A stretch of 64,000 bases of DNA from Actinacidiphila yanglinensis. Lineage in GTDB: Bacteria > Actinomycetota > Actinomycetes > Streptomycetales > Streptomycetaceae. The DNA lies in the NCBI RefSeq assembly GCF_900107965.1, contig NZ_FNVU01000005.1, positions 62,001 to 126,000 on the forward strand. The letters run 5' to 3'. Below are positions 34,708 through 43,075 of this stretch, one piece after another. Under the pieces are notes generated by a model, which had not been told where the DNA came from, did no database searches, and saw only the letters and a program-made list of their open reading frames with translations. Position 1 is the first letter of the stretch. Every line of letters begins with the position of its first letter. Made by a program: the position numbers and the translations under genes.

Positions 34708-34904
34708 GCGCCGCCGCCTGGCGGAAGTCGTCGTACAGCAACGGCTCGGACCCGAACAGCTGCGTTGAGGTCGCCGACGGCTACCCCGGGATCGTCCCGG
34801 TCCGCGACTCCAAGGACCCCCAGGGCCCCGCCCTGACCTTCACCGCCGACGCATGGACCACCTTCGTCGGCGCCGTCCGCGCGGACGAGTTCCCGACAGC
34901 CTGA
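34683..34904 (+). CDS. DUF397 domain protein (second copy)
   Basis: The 73-residue product has the DUF397 signature (AAWRKSSYSNGSDPNSCVEV, then VPVRDSKDPQGPALTFTADA) and ends in the usual WTTFVGAVRADEF. It overlaps the HTH gene and is its likely partner. It converges on the SDR gene with a 44-base gap. Confidence 0.92.
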   Translation: MPHTPVDLSAAAWRKSSYSNGSDPNSCVEVADGYPGIVPVRDSKDPQGPALTFTADAWTTFVGAVRADEFPTA

Positions 34905-34948
34905 ACCCGGCGGAGCCGGAGGCGCCGCCGGGTTCGCTGCTGCGGGTG

Positions 34949-35674
34949 CTACCAGGGCACCACGCCCTCGTCGTCGAAGAAGCCGCCGGTGGGGCCGTCG
35001 TCGGGGAGGGTGGCGAGCCGGATCGCGATCGCCGCGCCCTGCTCCGGGGTGCGGACGCCGCGGAAGCCGTTGAGGTCGGTCGCGCAGTATCCCGGGCAGC
35101 CGGCGTTGATCAGGATGTTCGTGTCGTGCAGCTCCTTGGCGTACTGGACCGTGACGGCGTTCAGGAACGTCTTCGAGGGTGCGTAGGCCAGGGAGATCGG
35201 GCCCGTCTCGCCGCCGGGGGCGGTCTGCCGGGAGAGCGAGCCGACGCTGCTGGACATGTTCACGATCCGCGGCGAGGCCGAGCGCCGCAACAGCGTGAGC
35301 AGCGCGTTGGTGACGCGGATGACGCCGATGACGTTCGTGTCCACGGCGGTCCGCACCGCGGCGAGGTCCGCGGTGGTGGGCGTCTGCGCCATCCCGCCGG
35401 TCACGGCGGCGTTGTTGACGAGGACGTCGAGCCGGCCGGACCGCTCCTCCAGCAGTCGCGCCGCGGCCGCCACGCTGGCGTCGTCGGTCACGTCGATCGG
35501 GACGCCGAACGCGTCGGCGCCGGCTGCCCGCAGCTTCTGGACGGCGGCCTCCCGGAGCTCGTCGTTCCTGGCACCGACGCCGACGCTCCAGCCGAGGGCG
35601 CCGAGGCCCACCGCGATCTCGTATCCGATTCCCTTGTTCGCGCCGGTGACCAGCGCGATCGTCTGTCCGCTCAT
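34949..35674 (-). CDS. Short-chain dehydrogenase/reductase
   Basis: The 241-residue product is a classical SDR with the cofactor motif TGANKGIGYEIA, NNAAVTGG, the Ser of IVNMSSSVGS, the catalytic Y and K in LAYAPSKTFLNAV, and a PGYCATDLNG segment after it. Its substrate is unknown; relatives reduce carbonyl groups with NADPH. The ATG follows GGAGGAC. It is divergent from a LysR gene, with a LysR-box dyad between, so the LysR protein probably controls it. Confidence 0.92.
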   Translation of the reverse strand: MSGQTIALVTGANKGIGYEIAVGLGALGWSVGVGARNDELREAAVQKLRAAGADAFGVPIDVTDDASVAAAARLLEERSGRLDVLVNNAAVTGGMAQTPTTADLAAVRTAVDTNVIGVIRVTNALLTLLRRSASPRIVNMSSSVGSLSRQTAPGGETGPISLAYAPSKTFLNAVTVQYAKELHDTNILINAGCPGYCATDLNGFRGVRTPEQGAAIAIRLATLPDDGPTGGFFDDEGVVPW

Positions 35675-35730
35675 GTCCTCCAGCCTGCTGGGCGCACCCG
35701 GCGGGAAGCCAACACCGTCTGGGTGGGCAG

Positions 35731-35749
35731 CGATACCGCTGGGGTATCG
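35731..35749. promoter_or_regulatory. LysR box between SDR and LysR genes
   Basis: CGATACC-N5-GGTATCG has perfect 7-bp arms and contains the T-N11-A core expected of LysR-family sites (ATACC..GGTAT). It lies 57 bases from the SDR start and 60 bases from the LysR start, in the middle of the divergent promoter. Confidence 0.8.
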
Positions 35750-35808
35750 GCGCAGCTCATCGACGTAAGAACGGGAGTCGGCGGGGCGCCGTCGGGTACC
35801 TTGGCAGC

Positions 35809-36654
35809 ATGGAGACGCGGGAGTTGCGGTACTTCGTCGCGGTCGCCGAGGAACTGCATTTCGGGCGCGCGGCGGAGCGGCTGGGCATCGCGCAGCCTCC
35901 GCTGTCGCGGGCGATCCAGCAGCTCGAACGGCGGATGGGGGCGGCGCTGCTGGACCGTACCAGCCGGGGCGTCGCGCTGACCGAGGCCGGATCGGTGCTG
36001 CTGCGGGAGGGCCGGGCGGCCCTCGACGCGGTCGACGCCGCCGACCGCCGCACCCGTCGTGCCGCCGCCGCGAGCGGCCGGCCCGGGGTGGTCCTGGTGA
36101 CGAAGGCGGGCGCGTCCGGCGAGTTGCTGGCGAAGCTGCTCGCCGCGTACGCCGCCGAGCCCGACGCGGTCGCCGTCGACGTGCAGTTGTGCGGGCCCGG
36201 CGAGCAGGAGCGGTGGCTGCGTGACGGGCGGGCCGATGTCGCCCTGCTGCACCGGCCGTTCGACTCCACGACCGGGCTGGACACCGAGGAGCTGTCCACC
36301 GAGGGGCAGGTCGTCGTGCTGCCCGCAGGGCACCCCTTCACCGGGCGGTCCCGGCTGCGGGTCGCCGACATCGCCGAGCTGCCCGGTCTGCCGCTGCCGC
36401 GCTGGCCGCGCCACGACGGGAGCCACTCCGACGGCCCGGGACCGGTGGTCCGCGACAACACGCAGTTGCTCCAACTCATCGCGCTCGGCCGGGCCGCGGC
36501 CATCCTGCCGGAGTCGTCCCGGGCCCAGCTCCGGGACGACCTCGTCACCGTGCCGCTGGTCGACGCGCCCTCGGTGACGACGCTCATCGCGTGGCCGCCG
36601 CAAAGCCGCTCCCTCGCCGTCGCCGGCCTCGTCCGGGCGGCCACCCGCCTCTAG
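35809..36654 (+). CDS. LysR-family transcriptional regulator
   Basis: The 281-residue product has the LysR winged helix (TRELRYFVAVAEELHFGRAA, then PPLSRAIQQLERRMGAALLD) and an effector domain with HPFTGRSRLRVADIAELPGL. It is divergent from the SDR gene and likely activates or represses it through the box between them. It ends 4 bases from the convergent kinase gene, with no terminator visible. Confidence 0.92.
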   Translation: METRELRYFVAVAEELHFGRAAERLGIAQPPLSRAIQQLERRMGAALLDRTSRGVALTEAGSVLLREGRAALDAVDAADRRTRRAAAASGRPGVVLVTKAGASGELLAKLLAAYAAEPDAVAVDVQLCGPGEQERWLRDGRADVALLHRPFDSTTGLDTEELSTEGQVVVLPAGHPFTGRSRLRVADIAELPGLPLPRWPRHDGSHSDGPGPVVRDNTQLLQLIALGRAAAILPESSRAQLRDDLVTVPLVDAPSVTTLIAWPPQSRSLAVAGLVRAATRL

Positions 36655-36658
36655 GACG

Positions 36659-38815
36659 TCAGGTGAGGGTCCACAAGGTGAGGTGGGCGCCGCCGCCGGC
36701 CAGGGTCCTGCCGTCGGAACTGAAGGCGACGGAGGCGCCGGGAGGGCCGTAGCGGTAGCTGTTGCCGACCGCGCCGGTGTCGGCGGTGGCGAGGATGCGC
36801 CGGGTGGCGGTGGACCAGAGGGTGATCGTGCCGTCGAAGTTGCCGGTGGCCAGCAGGGTGCCGTCGGGGCTGAAGGCGACGGCACTCGCCGTGCTCCCCT
36901 TGTTGATGAGCATCTCTCCAGCCGCATGGGTGACGGCGTCCCAGAGCTGAACGGTGCCCTTCCCGGTGGCGACGGCGAGGGTGCGGCCGTCGGGGCTGAA
37001 GGCGACCGAGTTCAGGTTGCAGTTGGTGGTGGCGAGCGACCTGACCTTGCTGCGGCTGCGCACGTCCCACAGGTCGACGGTCCCGTGGTCGCTGGTGGCG
37101 GTGCTCTGACCGTCCCCGGAGCCGACGACGAGGGTGCGGCCGTCCGGACTGAACGCCATGGCCTGGTTCCACCAGTCGCCCTGCCCGAACGTACCAATCC
37201 GCTGGTAGGAGGTGAGGTCCCAGAGCGAGAACACCGCGGAGTCGTAGCTGGTCGCCATCAGCTTCCCGTCCGGGCTGAGGGCGACGACGTTGAGGAAGCC
37301 CGTCCACACGCGGTCGTCGGTGTGGGCGTCGACCGCCCCGGCCTCCGTGCGCGAGGCCATGTCCCAGAGCTCGACGGTGCCGTCGCCGTTTCCGGAGGCG
37401 AGCCTCTTGCCGTTCGCGGCGAACGCCACCGAGTTGACCGACTCGGTGCCGGGTGCGGTGGAGTGCCGGGTGGTGCCGAGGGTCCCGGAGCGCTTGCCGC
37501 TGCGGGTGTCCCAGACGGTGACGTCGCCGATGCCCTGCGCGGCGGCGAGGGTGGTGCCGTCGGGACTGAACGCGATGCCGAACAGGCCCTTGGCGGTGCC
37601 GTCGTCGAGGGTCGAGCGAAGCGTGAGGGTGGCCTTCGTCCGGGCCTTGGTCCGGACGGTACCCGCGCCTCCACCGGACGGGCTGCCACCCCCGCCTTTG
37701 CCCCCGCCGAAGTTCCGCACGGCGAGCGGGATGCCGACACCGGCCGCGACGACGGCGCCGACACCGGCGGTGATGAGGGCACGGCGGGAGGGCGCACGGC
37801 CGGTGGTGTCCGCCGGGTGCGGCGGCCCCGCCCCCTCTCCGCCGGGTCGCGGGTCGCCGGTGACCCGGTCCTCCCCGCCCGGTCCGTACCGGGTGGCGCC
37901 GTCGTGAACGGGTCCACCGCGGCCGGGGCCCTTGTCCCCGAACGCGAGCGTCGGTTCGGTGCGGGCCGCAGGTCCCGCCGGTCCTGCCGGTCCTGCGAGC
38001 CGGTCGAGAAACCGCGCGACCCACTCGGCGTCGGGACGCTCGGCCGGTACCTTCTCCAGCAGCGCCTCCAGCAAGGGCGCGGACTCCGCGGCCCGCTCCA
38101 CCGGCCGCGGCGGCTGGAGCAGGATCGCCACGCAGAGGTTGGTGAGCGTCTCACCGGTGAACGGCACCCGGCCCTCCACAGCGGTGTACAGCGTCGCCCC
38201 GAGCGACCACAGGTCCGACGCTGCCGTGACCTCCTTGCCCTCCAACTGCTCGGGGGACATGTAGAGCGGGGTGCCGATCAACGAGCCGGACACCGTCAGG
38301 GTCGTACCGCCCTCCGCCAGGCGGGCGACGCCGAAGTCCGTGAGGGCGGTGCGCTCCGCGGTCAGCAGGATGTTGTCCGGCTTGACGTCCCGGTGCACGA
38401 TTCCCGCCGCGTGCGCGTGCACCAGGGCGTCCAGCACGGCCGCCCCGATCCGTGCCGCCTCCGGCACCGGCAGCGGCCCCCGCTCGTCGAGCACGGCACG
38501 CAGCGAGCGGCCCGCGACGTACTCCATCACGATCATCGGGGCGCCGTCGTGATCCACGATGTCGTGGACCCCCACGATCCCGGGGTGGCGCAGGTTCGCC
38601 GCGATCCTCGCCTCCCGGCGGAACCGCTGCACCAGAACGTCCTGTTCAGCGGCCGAAGTCCCCTGCGGCGGCAGGATCTCCTTGACCGCGACGTCCCTCT
38701 CCAGCGCCTCGTCCCGACCGCGCCAGACCCGCCCCATCCCGCCGCGGCCCACCAACTCGACCAAGCGGTAGCGGCCCGCCACCACGTCCCCCTGATTCGC
38801 CGTCACACCCGCCAC
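36659..38815 (-). CDS. Transmembrane Ser/Thr protein kinase with seven-bladed WD40 sensor
   Basis: The 718-residue product starts with a Hanks-type kinase domain: glycine loop GRGGMG, ATP-binding Lys45, catalytic HRDVKPDN with D143, DFG at 160-162, and SPEQLEG. A Pro/Arg/Gly-rich linker leads to one membrane helix near residue 345 (ALITAGVGAVVAAGVGIPLA). The outer part has WD40 blades; I count seven WD-type ends (VTVWD, VELWD, FSLWD, VDLWD, VQLWD, ITLWS, LTLWT), enough for a closed propeller. The ligand is unknown. The GTG start at 38815 has no strong ribosome site. It is monocistronic. Confidence 0.94.
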   Translation of the reverse strand: MAGVTANQGDVVAGRYRLVELVGRGGMGRVWRGRDEALERDVAVKEILPPQGTSAAEQDVLVQRFRREARIAANLRHPGIVGVHDIVDHDGAPMIVMEYVAGRSLRAVLDERGPLPVPEAARIGAAVLDALVHAHAAGIVHRDVKPDNILLTAERTALTDFGVARLAEGGTTLTVSGSLIGTPLYMSPEQLEGKEVTAASDLWSLGATLYTAVEGRVPFTGETLTNLCVAILLQPPRPVERAAESAPLLEALLEKVPAERPDAEWVARFLDRLAGPAGPAGPAARTEPTLAFGDKGPGRGGPVHDGATRYGPGGEDRVTGDPRPGGEGAGPPHPADTTGRAPSRRALITAGVGAVVAAGVGIPLAVRNFGGGKGGGGSPSGGGAGTVRTKARTKATLTLRSTLDDGTAKGLFGIAFSPDGTTLAAAQGIGDVTVWDTRSGKRSGTLGTTRHSTAPGTESVNSVAFAANGKRLASGNGDGTVELWDMASRTEAGAVDAHTDDRVWTGFLNVVALSPDGKLMATSYDSAVFSLWDLTSYQRIGTFGQGDWWNQAMAFSPDGRTLVVGSGDGQSTATSDHGTVDLWDVRSRSKVRSLATTNCNLNSVAFSPDGRTLAVATGKGTVQLWDAVTHAAGEMLINKGSTASAVAFSPDGTLLATGNFDGTITLWSTATRRILATADTGAVGNSYRYGPPGASVAFSSDGRTLAGGGAHLTLWTLT

Positions 38816-38892
38816 GGTATTGAGGGCGCGTCACCCTGCTCAACCACCGGCTGCCGCTTGTGCCGATTCCGTTGCACCCGAGCCTGCAGGCG

Positions 38893-40425
38893 TCAGGACC
38901 GCGCCGTCCCGACCGGTTCCGCGGGACTCCCGGCGGCGTCCACGGGCTCCGCGGGTACCGGGATCGGGCCACGGCGCAGCAGCGCCCCGCAGAGGACGGC
39001 GCCCCCGGCGAAGACGCCGGCGCACCACCAGAACACGGTGGTGTAGCCGTGGATGGTCGCCAGGTGGATCAGCGCCGGCGTCGGCCGGCCCTGCGCGTGG
39101 TGCGCCACGTAGTGGGTCGTGGCGTTGGTGGCAAGGGAGTTGAGGAGCGCGAGGCCGATCGCGCCGCCGACCTGCTGCCCGGTCTGGATGCTCGCCGAGG
39201 CGATCCCCGCGTCGTGCGGCGCCACACCGGACGTGCCGGTGCGCAGCGTCGAGGAGAAGATGAGCCCCATCCCCACGCCGGCCACCATGAGCGGGCCGAG
39301 CAGGGCGGACGCGTACCCGGAGTCCACGTGGATCCTGGTCAGCCAGGACATGCCGCCCGCGCCGAGCAGCATGCCGACGGCGACGAGCGGCTTGGGGCCG
39401 ACCCGAGGCATCAGCCGGATGTTGCCGACCGCGGCCGCCACCGCGACGGTCCCCACCATCGGGAGCAGGCCGACCCCGGACCTCAACGCCGAGTACCCCA
39501 GGGTGCCTTGCATGTAGTAGATGACGAACAGGAAGATGCCGTACATCGCCGCCCCGACGAGCAGCATGGTGAGGTACGCGCCGCCGCGGTTGCGGTCCAG
39601 GACGATGCGCGGCGGCAGCAGGGGCTGCGCGGCGCGGCCCTGCCGGACCGCGAAGACGATCAGCAGCACGGCGCCGGCGATCAGGAAGCCCCAGGTCGAG
39701 GGCGTGCCCCAGCGGTGCGAGGAGGCGTTGGAGAAGCCGTAGACCAGGCAGAACATCCCGGCCGACACCGTCACCACGCCCGGCAGGTCCAGGCGGGCGG
39801 CGGGCCTCTTGGGCGGCCGGGACATCAGCAGTGCGCCCCCGACCACCGCGAGCCCGGCGAAGACCAGGTTGACGTACATGCACCACCGCCAGGACAGCGT
39901 GGAGGTCAGCGCGCCGCCGATGATGAGCCCCAGGCCGCCCCCGGCGGCCGCGATCGTGCTGAAGGCGCCGAACGCCTTGCCGCGTTCGGCGGGATCGGTG
40001 AACGTCGTGGTCAGCAGCGCCAGGGTGGCGGGCGCCAGCAACGCGCCGAAGATGCCCTGGCAGGCCCGCGACGCCGCCAGCATCTCGAAGTTGACCGAGG
40101 CGCCGCCGACCGCGGAGGCGGCGGCGAAGCCGACCAGCCCGGTGAGGAAGGTCTCCTTGCGGCCGATGATGTCGACCAGCCGCCCGCAGAACAGCAGCAG
40201 GCTGCCGAAAGCCAGCAGATAGGCGGTCACGATCCACTGCCGGTCCGCGTTGCTGAACCCCAGGTCCCGTTGCGCGCTGGGCAGCGCCAGGTTCATCACC
40301 GTCGTGTCGAGGACGACCATCAACTGCGCGACGCAGATGACGCCGAGGACCATCCACCGGCGGGGATCCCCCCGCACGCCGCCGGCCTCTCCGGTGGTCG
40401 CGGTCGCCGCACTGTGAACTGCCAC
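38893..40425 (-). CDS. DHA2-family MFS exporter (14 helices)
   Basis: The 510-residue product is a major facilitator drug:proton antiporter of the DHA2 type: MVVLDTTVMNLALPSAQRDL in helix 1, GRLVDIIGRKETFL as motif A, and 14 predicted helices. Relatives export drugs or dyes. The GTG at 40425 has AGGAGA just before it; the longer frame crosses the promoter. A TGTCACA-N17-CGTC promoter 56 bases upstream fits the ECF41 sigma factor encoded divergently, so its expression probably depends on that factor. Confidence 0.93.
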   Translation of the reverse strand: MAVHSAATATTGEAGGVRGDPRRWMVLGVICVAQLMVVLDTTVMNLALPSAQRDLGFSNADRQWIVTAYLLAFGSLLLFCGRLVDIIGRKETFLTGLVGFAAASAVGGASVNFEMLAASRACQGIFGALLAPATLALLTTTFTDPAERGKAFGAFSTIAAAGGGLGLIIGGALTSTLSWRWCMYVNLVFAGLAVVGGALLMSRPPKRPAARLDLPGVVTVSAGMFCLVYGFSNASSHRWGTPSTWGFLIAGAVLLIVFAVRQGRAAQPLLPPRIVLDRNRGGAYLTMLLVGAAMYGIFLFVIYYMQGTLGYSALRSGVGLLPMVGTVAVAAAVGNIRLMPRVGPKPLVAVGMLLGAGGMSWLTRIHVDSGYASALLGPLMVAGVGMGLIFSSTLRTGTSGVAPHDAGIASASIQTGQQVGGAIGLALLNSLATNATTHYVAHHAQGRPTPALIHLATIHGYTTVFWWCAGVFAGGAVLCGALLRRGPIPVPAEPVDAAGSPAEPVGTARS

Positions 40426-40480
40426 GTTCTTCTCCTTGCCCTGTCGAACTGCCCTGTCGAACGGATACGAGCGCCCATAC

Positions 40481-40508
40481 GACGGGTACGGCGGGGCGGA
40501 GTGTGACA
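40481..40508 (-). promoter_or_regulatory. Predicted ECF41-type promoter of the exporter gene
   Basis: On the minus strand, TGTCACA (40508-40502) and CGTC (40484-40481) are separated by 17 bases, which fits the -35/-10 form I recall for ECF41 sigma factors (TGTCACA, spacer of about 16-17, CGTC). A second TGTCACA lies on the plus strand at 40567-40573 before the sigma gene itself, but without a matching CGTC at the right distance. Confidence 0.7.
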
Positions 40509-40630
40509 TGGCCGCCCTCCGGAGGACCGGCAGCCGGTGTGACGTGGACCACAACGGGCGGTGAGCTGTCACATCCCCGGGTTCCGGGCGGCTCTCCCTT
40601 CGGAACACGCCCGCGACGAGAGGTCCGAAG

Positions 40631-41617
40631 ATGTCCCCACTCCCGTCAGACGACCCGGCGCCGACCGCGACGGAGACCGCGCCGGACCTGGCGACGCAGA
40701 CCGCGACGCAGACCCCGACGGAGAGCTTCACCGCGCATCGCGACCTGCTCTTCTCCGTCGTCTACAACATGCTCGGCACCGTCGCCGACACCGAGGACGT
40801 GCTGCAGGAGACCTGGCTGGCCTGGGCGGCACGCAGCCGGGCGGCCGGCTCGGAGGCGATCAGGAACCCCCGCTCCTACCTGGTGCGGATCGCGGCGAAC
40901 CGGGCCATCGACCACCAGGCCGCCCTCAGCCGCCGCCGCGAGACGTACGTCGGGCCATGGCTGCCCGAACCGCTCGCCACCCCGCGCGTGCAGGCGCCGG
41001 CCTCCACCGGTACCGGCGACGCCGCCGACGCGGTGCTGCACGCCGAGTCGGTGTCGATGGCGCTGCTGGTGGTGCTGGAGACCCTCTCTCCGCTGGAGCG
41101 GGGGGTGTTCGTCCTGCACGAGGTGTTCGGCTACACCCACACCGAGATCGCCGGCATCCTCGACCGCTCCCCGTCGGCGGTCCGCCAGCTCGCCCACCGC
41201 GCCCGCGCCCACGTCGACGCCCGGCGCCCCCGCTACGAACCCGATCCGGCCGTCCGGCAGCAGGTGACCGAACGGTTCCTCGCGGCCACCCTCGGCGGCG
41301 ACGTGGACGCCCTCCTGGAAGTCCTCGCACCCGAGGTGACCCTGTGGGGCGACGGCGGCGGCAAGGGCCACCCGGCCGCAGGGCTGCGGACGTTGCACGG
41401 CCGGGACGAGGTCGTCCGCACGCTCGTGAGGAACGCGCGCCGCTTCGGCAGCGGCCTGGACATCGTGTACCGGAGCGTCAACGGCGACCCGTCGGTCCTC
41501 ATGTGCGACGGCGGCACCACCCGGGCCGTCCTCGTCCTCGACCTCCTCCCGGGCAGCGACCAGGTGTGCGGGATCTACATCGTCGCCAACCCCGCGAAGC
41601 TCACCCACGTCGTCTGA
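40631..41617 (+). CDS. ECF41 (SigJ-type) sigma factor with fused SnoaL-like domain
   Basis: The 328-residue product has sigma region 2 (HRDLLFSVVYNMLGTVADTE, then DVLQETWLAWAA), a WLPEPL linker, region 4 (LSPLERGVFVLHEVFGYTHT, then EIAGILDRSPSAVRQLAHRA) and an NTF2/SnoaL-like C-terminal domain. The ECF41 landmarks DGGGK (residues 241-245) and NPAKL near the end are present; in known ECF41 proteins this domain controls activity without a separate anti-sigma factor. Usual partner genes are COE oxidoreductases; here the neighbour is an exporter. The N-terminal 30 residues are Thr/Pro-rich. Confidence 0.94.
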   Translation: MSPLPSDDPAPTATETAPDLATQTATQTPTESFTAHRDLLFSVVYNMLGTVADTEDVLQETWLAWAARSRAAGSEAIRNPRSYLVRIAANRAIDHQAALSRRRETYVGPWLPEPLATPRVQAPASTGTGDAADAVLHAESVSMALLVVLETLSPLERGVFVLHEVFGYTHTEIAGILDRSPSAVRQLAHRARAHVDARRPRYEPDPAVRQQVTERFLAATLGGDVDALLEVLAPEVTLWGDGGGKGHPAAGLRTLHGRDEVVRTLVRNARRFGSGLDIVYRSVNGDPSVLMCDGGTTRAVLVLDLLPGSDQVCGIYIVANPAKLTHVV

Positions 41618-41639
41618 GCGCCGGGGCACCCGAGAACGG

Positions 41640-41675
41640 AGAAGGGGGGTCGCCCGGCCGGGCGACCCCCCTTCT
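41640..41675. terminator. Perfect 36-bp palindrome, bidirectional terminator
   Basis: Arms AGAAGGGGGGTCGCCCGG and CCGGGCGACCCCCCTTCT abut with no spacer. The site lies in the 96-base convergent gap between the ECF41 gene and the LAETG gene, ending in short A/T-containing flanks on both sides, so it can stop transcription from either direction. Confidence 0.9.
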
Positions 41676-41713
41676 GTGCGAACGGCCTACGGCCGCCGCG
41701 GATGCTGGACCGG

Positions 41714-42703
41714 TCAGCCGGCCAGGCCGCCGGGCGTGCCCGTCTTGCGGCGGCGGACCAGGAAGACCGCGCCCGCGCCGAGGACGACGACCGCCCCGCC
41801 GACGCCCGCGATGGTCGGCAGCGCCGAGGAGCTTCCGGTCTCGGCGAGGTTGCCGGTGGCCAGCTCGGTGTCACCGGCGGGCTTGGCCGGAAGCGGCTTC
41901 TCGCCACCGGTGGTGGGCACCGCGCCGCCACCGCTCGCCGACCCGGCCGCGAGGACGTCGAAGGTGTAGAAGTTGTCGCCACCCGAGATCGCGCACTGGC
42001 CCTGGTCGTCGGCGTAGACACCCGCGCCGAAGACGTAGCCCTCGCCCGCGGGGGCCTTGGCGTCGACGTTCAGCCGCAGCTTGAGGGTGAAGGAGTCGTG
42101 GCCCTTGACCTCGGTGTAGCCCAGGTAGTTGGCGTCGGGGTCGTTCTCGTCGAGCGAGATCGCGACCCACTTGCCGGTGTCCGGGTTCTGGAACTGGACC
42201 TTGAGGTGGCTGGTGTCCTCGTTCCAGTCCTTGGCCGAGACGGTGGCCGCGAACAGTGCGAAGTCGACGCGCTTGTAGTCCTTCGCCGAGGAGTTCTTCA
42301 CCGCCAGGCCGAAGGGGTGCCAGCCGCTGCCCGCGGCCACCTTGCCCGGCAGGCCGCTGATCGTGGTGGTCAGGTTCTTGTCGACCTGCGGCTCGTCCGA
42401 GCTGTCGTCACAGGCGGTGCCGTCGTCGGGCGGCGTCGTGGCGCCCGTGGTCGGCGTCGCGGGAGTGGTCGCCGGCGACGTGGTGGGAGTGGCGGGCGTC
42501 GTGGGCGCGTCCGTCGTCGGCGCGGCGGTGGGCGCGTCCGTCGTCGGCGTCGCGGACGGGGTCGTGGTCACGGTCGACGTGGCCGACGCCGTCGGCGAAG
42601 GGGTGTCACCCGCGGCGGCGGACGCGGACGTCGCGGCGAACAGGGCGACGGGGGCGAGCGCGGCGGTCGCGGCAACCGACACCACGGCACGGCGAAGCTT
42701 CAT
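41714..42703 (-). CDS. LAETG-type sortase-anchored surface protein
   Basis: The 329-residue product has a signal peptide (MKLRRAVVSVAATAALAPVA), a long Thr/Pro/Ala-rich stalk (about residues 32-95), a folded domain of about 150 residues with two Cys, and a sorting signal: LAETG near residues 286-290, a hydrophobic helix and a final RRRK tail. LAxTG motifs are cut by class E sortases in Streptomyces, which attach the protein to peptidoglycan. No sortase gene is in the window. Start chosen at the ATG giving the signal peptide. The stalk codes for nearly repeated PTTDAPT units. Confidence 0.88.
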   Translation of the reverse strand: MKLRRAVVSVAATAALAPVALFAATSASAAAGDTPSPTASATSTVTTTPSATPTTDAPTAAPTTDAPTTPATPTTSPATTPATPTTGATTPPDDGTACDDSSDEPQVDKNLTTTISGLPGKVAAGSGWHPFGLAVKNSSAKDYKRVDFALFAATVSAKDWNEDTSHLKVQFQNPDTGKWVAISLDENDPDANYLGYTEVKGHDSFTLKLRLNVDAKAPAGEGYVFGAGVYADDQGQCAISGGDNFYTFDVLAAGSASGGGAVPTTGGEKPLPAKPAGDTELATGNLAETGSSSALPTIAGVGGAVVVLGAGAVFLVRRRKTGTPGGLAG

Positions 42704-43075
42704 GGGTGCCTCAATCTGGCAGGTCACAAGGGATGCAGACGGGATGCTGAGAAGAAGTGAGGGGTCCGCTACTACGCGTGGGGCGGAGCGGGGGAGGCGA
42801 TGCTATCCCGAGCCGTCCCGGCACCGCCGTCGCCCGGACGGCGTTCCGCACCCCCAGGCGGCGCGGTCGTCCCACGCGCCACAGCCTTCTCACAGGAAAG
42901 GGACAGGAAGTGAGGAATGGCCCGTTCCGTGTGCCGAGCATCACACAACCGCTGGGGCGGACGGTACGGCTCCGCGAGCGGCGACAGGGCCCCGACGCTA
43001 CGAAACAGCGTCAGGGCCCGGACAGCACGAAGCGGCCCGAGGCGGTGGTGCGCGCCTCGGGCCGGGAACGTGGGA
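42704..43075. other. 372-base gap between LAETG and pirin genes
   Basis: No gene is supported. The region holds the promoter of the LAETG gene to the left and, near the pirin stop, the terminator described next. Nothing else stands out. Confidence 0.5.
42987..43019 (-). terminator. Terminator after the pirin gene
   Basis: Arms GGGCCCCGACGCT and AGCGTCAGGGCCC match at 12 of 13 positions around the loop ACGAAAC. The hairpin starts 57 bases past the pirin stop on the same strand. Confidence 0.82.
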
